DNA from: an uncultured bacterium
GTDB lineage: Bacteria > Cyanobacteriota > Vampirovibrionia > Gastranaerophilales > Gastranaerophilaceae
DNA: 5,608 bases
NCBI GenBank assembly: GCA_947169755.1
Contig: CAMVQX010000099.1
Span: 1-5,608, forward strand
Direction of reading: 5' to 3'
Part shown: piece by piece, positions 1 to 5,608 of the stretch
Numbering within the stretch: position 1 is the first letter of the stretch
Layout: each line of letters starts with the position of its first letter
The notes under the pieces: generated by a model
Databases searched by the model: none
The model's input: only the letters and a program-made list of their open reading frames with translations
Told to the model about the DNA's origin: nothing
Position numbers and translations under genes: made by a program

Positions 1-89
1 GGCATTGTCATAGCTGCAACAACACCTATGATACCTAATGTAATCAACACTTCCGCGAGTGTGAATCCCGCAAATCTGTTTATTTTCAT
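1..89 (-). CDS. Type IV pilin-like / pseudopilin protein, N-terminal fragment (runs off the left edge)
   Basis: Only the first 29 codons are in the window. They encode a class III (prepilin) signal peptide: a short basic leader MKINRFAG, then FTLAEVLITLGIIG and a further hydrophobic stretch. Prepilin peptidase (PilD type) would cut after Gly8, leaving N-methylated Phe9 at +1 and the conserved Glu13 at +5. The hydrophobic helix anchors the subunit in the inner membrane before assembly into a type IV pilus or type II secretion pseudopilus. The start is supported by a G5 Shine-Dalgarno-like run (94-98) four bases upstream of the ATG. An ATG at 101-99 is out of frame and closes after four codons. 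The gene diverges from the efflux operon across a 149-bp gap. The C-terminal globular domain is outside the window, so a true pilin cannot be told from a minor pilin or a type II secretion pseudopilin. Confidence 0.9.
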   Translation of the reverse strand, partial: MKINRFAGFTLAEVLITLGIIGVVAAMTM

Positions 90-117
90 ACAACCCCCAT
101 GTTTATAGTGTATATTT

Positions 118-146
118 ATTATTTCATATAACGTTTAATTTTTCAA
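118..146 (-). promoter_or_regulatory. Candidate promoter of the pilin-like gene
   Basis: Read on the minus strand, TTGAAA (146-141) is followed after 17 bp by AATAAT (123-118). Each hexamer matches the sigma70 consensus at 5 of 6 positions. Transcription would start near 111, giving a leader of about 22 nt that contains the G5 ribosome-binding run. The region is so AT-rich that chance matches are likely, so this is only a candidate. A second TATAAA (107-102) lies too close to the start codon to leave room for a ribosome-binding site. Confidence 0.4.
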
Positions 147-148
147 GG

Positions 149-170
149 TTGTAAAATGTAAATATTACAA
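149..170. promoter_or_regulatory. Dyad-symmetric sequence, possible operator between divergent promoters
   Basis: TTGTAA (149-154) and TTACAA (165-170) form an inverted repeat with 6-bp arms and a 10-bp spacer. Nested within it is a tighter dyad, TGTAA-ATA-TTACA (157-169), sharing the right half-site. TGTAA also occurs twice in direct orientation, 7 bp apart (150-154 and 157-161). The block lies between the two predicted -35 boxes (141-146 minus strand, 181-186 plus strand), where a regulator could affect both genes. The repeat is seen directly; its function as a binding site is inference, and short AT-rich dyads arise by chance. Confidence 0.35.
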
Positions 171-180
171 ATCCTTTTCA

Positions 181-209
181 TTGACATTGAATTTCGTTGA
201 TAATAAAAT
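181..209 (+). promoter_or_regulatory. Near-consensus sigma70-type promoter of the efflux operon
   Basis: A perfect -35 box TTGACA (181-186) is followed by the optimal 17-bp spacer and a -10 box TAAAAT (204-209; 5 of 6 to consensus). Transcription would begin around 215-217, leaving a leader of about 22 nt before the ATG at 239. The leader carries the Shine-Dalgarno sequence. The strength of the match suggests substantial basal expression unless a repressor acts. No start site has been mapped; this is a sequence match only. Confidence 0.75.
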
Positions 210-226
210 TTTTACAGGATAAACAA

Positions 227-235
227 AAGGGAGAG
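227..235 (+). promoter_or_regulatory. Ribosome-binding site deciding the adaptor start
   Basis: AAGGGAGAG contains GGAG (230-233) five bases before the ATG at 239. The adjacent ATG at 236 would leave only two bases, which is too close. An in-frame TTG at 197 has no such site and overlaps the spacer of the predicted promoter, so it would not be in the transcript. Confidence 0.75.
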
Positions 236-238
236 ATG

Positions 239-1417
239 ATGAAAAAAAATATTATAATAATAGTAGCCGTCGTAATTGCAGCAGTTCTGTTGCGATATGG
301 ATTTTCAGCTTTGGGAGATATTATACAGTCAAGAGCTAACAAAAATAAGCCGGCTCCGACAGTATCTTTATATGAAATCGGTGAAAAAAGCGTAATTAAA
401 AGCTATGAAGCTCCCGGTAGAGTTGTTTCTCAATACAGAGTTGATGTTTTGGCTCGTATTTCAGGATATTTGCTCAAGAGCTTTTTTAAAGAAGGTGATT
501 ACGTAAAAGAAGGCCAAATTCTTTTTCAAATTGAGCCTACAGAATATTCTAATGCCGCAAATTCTGCAGCTGCCAATGTAAAAAATCTCTCTGCGCAATT
601 GGATTATGCGGAAAAACAGCTTGTGCGTGCAAGTGAGCTTGTAAAAAAAGATTACATAGCAAAATCTCAATATGATCAAATTCTTTCGCAAAGGGATTCT
701 TTAAGGGCTCAACTAAGTTCTGCCCAAGCTCAATATAGTGATGCAAACAGAAACTTGGGCTATACAAATGTAAAATCACCAGTAAATGGTCAAGTCGGTA
801 TTATAAATGTTACCGTCGGAAACTATGTAACACCGTCATCAGGCCCTTTAACGACTATTAACAGTACCAATCCTATATATGTAACTTTCCCGTTGGACTC
901 TGATGACTTCCAGGCATTGGCATTTTCAGATAATGATGCAAACAAAGACAGAAAAGTAGAATTATATCTAACAGGTGGTCAAAAATACCAATTTGACGGA
1001 GTTCAAGATTTTCAAGATAACAAAGTTGATGTCTCTACTGGGACGGTTACAATGAGAGCTACATTCAACAATCCTAACAACGAACTTATTCATGGTGCTT
1101 TTGTAACGGTAAAATTATATGCTAACAAACCTGTTAATGTTCCAGTTGTACCTGTAACAGCAGTTCAGGAAAATCAAGCCGGAAAATTTGTATACAAAAT
1201 TGATGAAAATAGTTTACCTCAATTGATTTATATAAAAACAAGCGGACAAGATGGAGACAATTGGATTGTTTCTGAGGGCCTCAAAAAAGGAGACAAGGTT
1301 GTAATTGAAGGTTTACAAAAAGTAATTCCGGGTAAACCTGTGACTATTGTTTCTGCTGAAGAAATGCAAAAAATTAAATCGGAAACAGCAACAAAAGAAG
1401 AAGAAGATAATAAATAA
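239..1417 (+). CDS. RND efflux pump periplasmic adaptor subunit (membrane fusion protein, AcrA/MexA/HlyD type)
   Basis: This 392-residue protein is the periplasmic adaptor of a tripartite efflux pump; it joins the RND pump to the outer-membrane channel. A hydrophobic N-terminal segment (about 4-18) anchors it in the inner membrane. It has no lipobox cysteine, unlike AcrA, which is lipidated. Domains follow the family order: first lipoyl half (about 66-101, with SGYLLKSFFKEGDYVKEGQ), alpha-helical hairpin (about 102-173), second lipoyl half (about 176-200, with VKSPVNGQVG), beta-barrel (about 211-295), membrane-proximal domain (about 297-371) and a charged tail ending EEEDNK. The hairpin tip has R130 and L134 of the R-x3-L-x6-S motif described for TolC-docking adaptors, but Ala141 replaces the final serine. 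Length is typical (AcrA is 397). It is first in the operon, 33 bp before the pump gene. ATG 239 is chosen from the ribosome-binding site and promoter; ATG 236 is the next-best start. The family is certain; the substrates are unknown. Confidence 0.95.
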   Translation: MKKNIIIIVAVVIAAVLLRYGFSALGDIIQSRANKNKPAPTVSLYEIGEKSVIKSYEAPGRVVSQYRVDVLARISGYLLKSFFKEGDYVKEGQILFQIEPTEYSNAANSAAANVKNLSAQLDYAEKQLVRASELVKKDYIAKSQYDQILSQRDSLRAQLSSAQAQYSDANRNLGYTNVKSPVNGQVGIINVTVGNYVTPSSGPLTTINSTNPIYVTFPLDSDDFQALAFSDNDANKDRKVELYLTGGQKYQFDGVQDFQDNKVDVSTGTVTMRATFNNPNNELIHGAFVTVKLYANKPVNVPVVPVTAVQENQAGKFVYKIDENSLPQLIYIKTSGQDGDNWIVSEGLKKGDKVVIEGLQKVIPGKPVTIVSAEEMQKIKSETATKEEEDNK

Positions 1418-1438
1418 TTTGAGTAATAATTCTCAAAT
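1417..1438 (+). other. Small intercistronic inverted repeat (stem-loop)
   Basis: ATTTGAG (1417-1423) and CTCAAAT (1432-1438) can pair as a 7-bp stem with an 8-nt loop. It begins at the last base of the adaptor stop codon and ends just before the AAAGGG ribosome-binding site (1439-1444) of the pump gene. There is no following T-tract, so it is not an intrinsic terminator. It could affect mRNA stability or pump translation, but the stem has only two G-C pairs and would be weak. Confidence 0.35.
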
Positions 1439-1450
1439 AAAGGGATAAAA

Positions 1451-4400
1451 ATGTCTAAGGAACTAAAACAGGGAAATTTATTTATAAGACGTCCAAAATT
1501 AGCGATAGTCATATCTTTGGCGATAATGCTTGCGGGTATATTAATGATTACACAGCTTCCTTTGGAAGAATATCCGTCAATTACGCCGCCTCAGGTTGTT
1601 GTATCTGCTACATATGCGGGAGCCAGCTCTGACGTAATTGCTGATACAATTGCGGCACCGGTTGAAGCTCAATTGAACGGTGTTGAGAATATGATTTATA
1701 TGTCTTCAACATCTCAAAACGGTTCATATCAACTGACTCTGTTTTTTGAAATAGGTACAAATCCTGATATGGCTGTTGTAAACGTTCAAAATAGGTTACA
1801 GCTGGTACTTCCTCGTTTGCCTGAAGAAGTCAGAAGATATGGTATGACGGTTCAAAAGTCAACCGGTGGCCCCGGTATTATGATGATTGCTATAAATTCT
1901 CCGACTCATACCTATGACTCTCTTTATGTTGCAAACTACGCATCTATAAATATTAAAGACGAACTCGCCCGTGTAAAGGGGGTTAGTAAAGTTCAGGTAT
2001 TCGGTTCATCTGATTATGCAATGAGAATATGGCTCGATGCTGATAAGATGGCAAATTTGGGGGTTTCGGTTTCGGAGATTAGTGCTGCAATTCAGGCGCA
2101 AAATGCTCAAATTCCGACAGGTGATTTGGGCAACGAACCGATGAAAACTCCTCAAATGTTAAAATTAACAATGAGGACTCCGGGACGTTTAAAAGAGGCT
2201 TCAGAATTTGAAAATATTATTGTACGTTCAAAACCTGACGGTTCTCAAATAAGAATAAAAGATGTTGCAAGAGTTGAATTGGGTGCTGAAAGTTATGCGT
2301 TTTTCTCGCGTATAGACGGGAAAGATTCTGCGGTTATTTCTGTTACTCAGTTACCTGAGGCAAATGCTATTGATTTGTCTAACAGATTGCGCAAAAAAAT
2401 GGCTGAATTAAGCAAAGGATTTCCTCAAGGTATTGAATACCATATTGAACGTGATGAAACGGACTTCGTAAGAGAATCTATTAACGAAGTTATTGGTGCA
2501 ATCGGATTGGCAGTTTTACTTGTAGGACTTGTAACTTATTTGTTTTTAGGGACATTCAGAGCTGCATTAATTCCGTTCGCTGCAATTCCTGTTTCACTTA
2601 TCGGTGTATTTATATTTATGAATTTGTTGGGATTTTCAATAAATTTGTTAATATTATTTGGTTTGGTTCTGGCTGTTGGTTTGGTTGTAGACGATGCTAT
2701 AGTTGTTTTGGAAAATACCCAGCGGCATATTCAGGAAGGAAAATTACCGCCTGAGGCTACCGAAATTACTATGAAAGAAGTTTTTAGTGCAGTCCTTGCA
2801 ACTTCACTTGTATTGATGGCGGTATTTGTTCCTGTATCATTAATGGCAGGTATTACCGGTCAAATGTTCAGGCAATTTGCTTTGTGTATTGCATCATCAA
2901 TTGGTTTATCAACATTGGTTGCATTGACGCTTTCGCCTGCTTTATGTGCAATGATTTTGAAAACGGGTCAGGAAAAGGCTGACTTTGCGTTTATACAAAA
3001 ATTTGAAGATTGGTTTTCTTCAATCAGAGATAAGTATTTGGAAGGGGTTAAATCCTTTATTTCTTCTCCAAAATTAGTGCTTGCAATATATGCAGGAATG
3101 ATTTTGGCGATAGGTGTAATGTTTTGGTTGGTACCGAAAGGGTTTTTACCGGCAGAAGACAGAGGTGCAATATTTTTACAAATCCAATTACCTGACGGGT
3201 CTTCGGCTTCCAGAACAAACATGATAGCAAATGAAGTTGAAAAAAGAGTTTTAGAAATTAAAGGAGTTCAAACAACAATTACGTTGGTTGGTTTTGACGG
3301 TGAAAATACAGCATTTATTGTTGCAAGACTTTCCGAATGGTCAAAACGTAAAAGTAAAGATTTGCAATTTGATACAATAATGCAAAAGGTAAAGAATGAA
3401 TTTTCGAATTATCCTTCTGCGACAATTGCCATTTTTTCACCTCCTGCAATTTCCGGTTTGGGTATGTTCGGCGGTTTTGAATATCAGCTTTTGGACAAAG
3501 GCGACAGAACTCCTCAAGCATTATACGAAGAAGCACAAAAACTTATTGCAGCTGCAAATAAAAATTCGGCTTTTCAAATGGTATACACTTCTTATACCGC
3601 AAGTTTACCGCAATTGCTAGTTGACGTTGATGAATCAAAGGCTCTTGCGCAAAACGTTGACATAAATGAAATTTATAATGCAATGGCAGGATATTTTGGA
3701 AGGGCATATATAAACGATTTCAATAAATACGGACGTGTTTACCGTGTGTTTATACAGGCTGATGATGATTTCAGAAAAAATCTTCACGATTTAGATAAAA
3801 TATATGTTAAAAACAGAAATGGTGTAATGGTTCCTCTATCTGCAGTTATAAAAACTAAAGATGTTGTCGGACCATACAGTATAACAAGATTTAATATGTA
3901 TCCTGCAATTACAATAAACGGTCAGGCGCGTGCCGGCATAAGCTCAGGTCAGGCAATGACTGCTATGGAAAATCTTTCTGATGAGGTTTTGCCGCAGGAT
4001 ATGGGTTACAACTGGTCGGGAAGTTCATTGCAGGAAAAACAATCAAGCGGTCAAATCGGGCCGATTTTGGCAATGTCGTTAGTATTTATATACCTGTTCC
4101 TTGTAGGGTTATATGAAAGCTGGATGCTTCCGCTTGCGGTATTGTTAATTTCTCCTGTTGCGTTGGTAGGCGCTTTATTCTTCCAATATATTGCAGGATA
4201 TTCACTGGATTTGTATTCTCAAATCGGTCTTGTTATGTTAATTGGTTTATCTACAAAACAGGCTATTTTGATTATAGAATTTGCAAAAGATGCACATGAA
4301 AGCGGTATGTCTATTAGAGATTCTGCTTTAGAAGCCGCGCATTTGCGGTTCAGAGCCGTAATGATGACAAATATTGCATTTATTTTAGGTTTGTTACCTT

Positions 4401-4585
4401 TAGTATTTGCAAAAGGTGCTGGTGCAGCCAGCAGAAACTCTGTAGGTATGACAGTATTTGGCGGTATGATTGCGGTTGCTTTTGTAGGGACATTCTTAGT
4501 TCCGTCATTCTTTGTATTAATTGAAGAAATGAAAGTTCATGTTGCACAAAAGTTAAAGAAATATAAAAAGGTAAAAAATGTATAA
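1451..4585 (+). CDS. RND multidrug efflux pump, inner-membrane subunit (AcrB/MexB-like, HAE1 family)
   Basis: This 1044-residue protein (AcrB is 1049) is the proton-driven pump of the tripartite complex. It works as a trimer that takes substrates from the periplasm and membrane and passes them to the outer-membrane channel. TM1 is about 13-33, TM2-TM6 about 343-503, TM7 about 541-561 and TM8-TM12 about 870-1024. Two large periplasmic loops (about 34-342 and 562-869) carry the porter and docking domains. The proton-relay residues are present: D414 and D415 in TM4 (GLVVDDAIVVLEN), K936 in TM10 (IGLSTKQAIL) and R968 at the start of TM11, matching AcrB D407, D408, K940 and R971. The Asp pair favours the drug/hydrophobe (HAE1) class over heavy-metal RND pumps. 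Other family motifs are QNAQIPTGDLG (218-228), GFLPAEDRG (564-572) and YESW (888-891). AAAGGG (1439-1444) lies six bases before the ATG. The substrate-pocket region differs from AcrB (see findings). The tail after TM12 is lysine-rich and cytoplasmic. Substrates cannot be named. Confidence 0.97.
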   Translation: MSKELKQGNLFIRRPKLAIVISLAIMLAGILMITQLPLEEYPSITPPQVVVSATYAGASSDVIADTIAAPVEAQLNGVENMIYMSSTSQNGSYQLTLFFEIGTNPDMAVVNVQNRLQLVLPRLPEEVRRYGMTVQKSTGGPGIMMIAINSPTHTYDSLYVANYASINIKDELARVKGVSKVQVFGSSDYAMRIWLDADKMANLGVSVSEISAAIQAQNAQIPTGDLGNEPMKTPQMLKLTMRTPGRLKEASEFENIIVRSKPDGSQIRIKDVARVELGAESYAFFSRIDGKDSAVISVTQLPEANAIDLSNRLRKKMAELSKGFPQGIEYHIERDETDFVRESINEVIGAIGLAVLLVGLVTYLFLGTFRAALIPFAAIPVSLIGVFIFMNLLGFSINLLILFGLVLAVGLVVDDAIVVLENTQRHIQEGKLPPEATEITMKEVFSAVLATSLVLMAVFVPVSLMAGITGQMFRQFALCIASSIGLSTLVALTLSPALCAMILKTGQEKADFAFIQKFEDWFSSIRDKYLEGVKSFISSPKLVLAIYAGMILAIGVMFWLVPKGFLPAEDRGAIFLQIQLPDGSSASRTNMIANEVEKRVLEIKGVQTTITLVGFDGENTAFIVARLSEWSKRKSKDLQFDTIMQKVKNEFSNYPSATIAIFSPPAISGLGMFGGFEYQLLDKGDRTPQALYEEAQKLIAAANKNSAFQMVYTSYTASLPQLLVDVDESKALAQNVDINEIYNAMAGYFGRAYINDFNKYGRVYRVFIQADDDFRKNLHDLDKIYVKNRNGVMVPLSAVIKTKDVVGPYSITRFNMYPAITINGQARAGISSGQAMTAMENLSDEVLPQDMGYNWSGSSLQEKQSSGQIGPILAMSLVFIYLFLVGLYESWMLPLAVLLISPVALVGALFFQYIAGYSLDLYSQIGLVMLIGLSTKQAILIIEFAKDAHESGMSIRDSALEAAHLRFRAVMMTNIAFILGLLPLVFAKGAGAASRNSVGMTVFGGMIAVAFVGTFLVPSFFVLIEEMKVHVAQKLKKYKKVKNV
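4566..4572 (+). promoter_or_regulatory. Ribosome-binding site of the TolC-like gene, inside the pump gene
   Basis: AAAAGGT lies within the last codons of the pump gene, five bases before the ATG at 4578. With the 8-bp gene overlap this points to translational coupling: ribosomes finishing the pump are placed at the channel start. No separate promoter is evident just upstream. Confidence 0.6.
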
Positions 4586-5608
4586 AAAGTTATTAATAAT
4601 ATCAATATTATTGAGTTTATCGTTTACAAATGTTATGGCAGATGAGATAGGAAACGTTGTAAATGATGTTGAATACCCTGAGGTTGATGCTGTTTTACCT
4701 AAGGCAAATGATAAAAACGAATTTATAATAGAAGGTTCTGTTGAAAAAAATATCGATATGACTCTTGCAAGATGTATTGAAATTGCACTTGGAAATAATC
4801 CGCAGATTAATTCCGCGTTTCACGATATTCTTGCATCAGATGCGCGTATAAAGCAGGTTTGGTCCAATTTTTTCCCTCAATTTACTTGGCAGACCGGTTA
4901 TACCAGAATGCGCCAGTTGCAGCTGTCAGATGCATTGCGTGAAAATTTAACATATAACTATTATTTGCTTGGGCAAATTACTTTGCAAGAGATGTTATAT
5001 GACTTTGGTATAACCCAAAACCAGGCAACTTTGCGGCGTTTGGACTACGAAGCTTATAAAACCACTTTATCAGCAACGATTAATAATATAATTTACCAAA
5101 CAAAAGATGCTTATTACAATCTTCTATTTGCCTTTGAAAGCAGAAAAGTTGCACAAGATACGGTTAATAAGTTTGAAATGTTTTATAATCAGGCAAAAGC
5201 ATTTTATGAAATAGGCATGAATCCAAAGGTTGACGTTACAATTGCTGAAGTGAATTTGAGTAATGCTAAATTACAGCTTATTCAAGCTGACCATGCCGTA
5301 AATTTAGCAGTTGCAAGGTTGAATAATATCATGGGTGTTCCATTTATTGATAAATACAATGTAATTGAACGCTTAAAATATGAGCCGACAGACATAAGTT
5401 TTCAAAAATCAATTGAAATTGCGCGTGATGCAAGACCTGAATTAAAACTCGCGGAATTAAAGGTGGAAAGTGCTAAGCAAACAGTAAAATTGGTTAAAAA
5501 ATCTTATTTCCCAACATTGTCAATTGAAGGTCAAGCTCAAATCGGTGGCAGGCATTGGACTTCAAATCACGGATACAACTTTGGCGGATATTTGAACTTT
5601 CCGACAAT
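4578..5608 (+). CDS. TolC-family outer-membrane efflux channel (C-terminal part outside the window)
   Basis: The open frame has 343 complete codons and no stop before the window edge; family members are usually 420-500 residues, so roughly the last quarter is missing. It encodes the outer-membrane exit duct that completes the pump. A Sec signal peptide is clear: MYKK, a hydrophobic core (5-16) and a signal peptidase I site VMA|D after Ala21. No cysteine follows, so it is not a lipoprotein like OprM. An acidic linker (22-59) precedes the first outer-membrane efflux protein repeat, which begins near MTLARCIEIALGNNP (61-75). A likely membrane strand is at 98-109 (FFPQFTWQTGYT). Long helices include YEIGMNPKVDVTIAEVNLSN (210-229) and end at NNIMGVP (249-255), a family-typical boundary. 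The second repeat starts near 274 and has its matching strand segment SYFPTLSIEG (309-318). The ATG overlaps the pump stop by 8 bp. Family is confident; the partner is inferred from the operon. Confidence 0.93.
   Translation, partial: MYKKLLIISILLSLSFTNVMADEIGNVVNDVEYPEVDAVLPKANDKNEFIIEGSVEKNIDMTLARCIEIALGNNPQINSAFHDILASDARIKQVWSNFFPQFTWQTGYTRMRQLQLSDALRENLTYNYYLLGQITLQEMLYDFGITQNQATLRRLDYEAYKTTLSATINNIIYQTKDAYYNLLFAFESRKVAQDTVNKFEMFYNQAKAFYEIGMNPKVDVTIAEVNLSNAKLQLIQADHAVNLAVARLNNIMGVPFIDKYNVIERLKYEPTDISFQKSIEIARDARPELKLAELKVESAKQTVKLVKKSYFPTLSIEGQAQIGGRHWTSNHGYNFGGYLNFPT

Noticed and set aside
197..238. In-frame TTG as the start of the adaptor, adding residues to its N-terminus
   Set aside because: It lies within the predicted promoter, has no ribosome-binding site, and puts charged residues ahead of a clean MKKN-hydrophobic anchor. 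ATG 239 has a well-placed GGAG.
461..779. Open frames on the minus strand inside the adaptor gene
   Set aside because: They are antisense to a well-conserved protein, lack ribosome-binding sites or recognisable motifs, and show compositions expected of reverse-frame shadows.
1417..1450. Intrinsic terminator between adaptor and pump
   Set aside because: The inverted repeat is A-U rich and is followed by the AAAGGG ribosome-binding site, not a T-run. The genes belong to one functional complex and are expected to be co-transcribed.
1228..1512. Minus-strand open frame spanning the adaptor end and the pump start
   Set aside because: It is antisense to two confident genes and has no recognisable domain.
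2968..3620. Minus-strand and alternate plus-frame open frames inside the pump gene
   Set aside because: The pump frame is intact and family-conserved throughout this stretch, so these are shadow frames without support.
4571..4585. Frameshift or fusion between the pump and the TolC-like gene
   Set aside because: The pump has full length with a normal lysine-rich tail and stop. The downstream protein has its own ribosome-binding site, start and signal peptide, so the 8-bp overlap is ordinary translational coupling.
1..5608. Mobile element, CRISPR array, tRNA/rRNA or riboswitch
   Set aside because: Almost the whole window is accounted for by four conserved coding regions; the only sizeable gap (90-238) has no tRNA-like fold, repeat array or transposon ends that I can see.

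Overview
The window is AT-rich and reads as a bacterium with a double-membrane (Gram-negative type) envelope. It holds one tightly packed, plus-strand operon for a complete tripartite RND drug-efflux pump: a periplasmic adaptor (239-1417), an inner-membrane RND pump of the AcrB/HAE1 type (1451-4585), and a TolC-family outer-membrane channel (4578 to the window edge, cut off). The start of a divergently transcribed type IV pilin-like gene lies on the minus strand at the left edge (89 down to 1, cut off). The pilin head FTLAEVLITLGIIG resembles pilin-like proteins I associate with non-photosynthetic gut Cyanobacteria (Melainabacteria/Gastranaerophilales). With the low GC this makes that lineage my best guess, but it is an inference from memory and not proven here.

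Layout: 1-89 is the pilin N-terminus (minus strand). 90-238 is a divergent intergenic region with a near-consensus sigma70-type promoter for the pump operon (TTGACA, 17 bp, TAAAAT), a weaker candidate promoter for the pilin, and a dyad-symmetric sequence between the two -35 boxes that could be an operator. 239-1417 is the adaptor. 1418-1450 is a 33-bp spacer whose first part is a small inverted repeat. 1451-4585 is the RND pump. The TolC-like gene starts inside the last codons of the pump gene (8-bp overlap) and runs off the right edge.

How the parts work together: the RND protein uses the proton gradient (D414, D415, K936 and R968 all present) to move substrates from the periplasm and outer leaflet of the inner membrane. 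The adaptor bridges it to the outer-membrane channel, giving export directly out of the cell. No regulator gene for the pump is in the window. The system is of a well-known type. Points worth a second look are the putative operator between the divergent promoters, the altered substrate-pocket region of the pump, the non-lipidated adaptor and the acidic linker of the outer-membrane channel. I see no evidence of a previously undescribed system, mobile element, CRISPR array or RNA gene.
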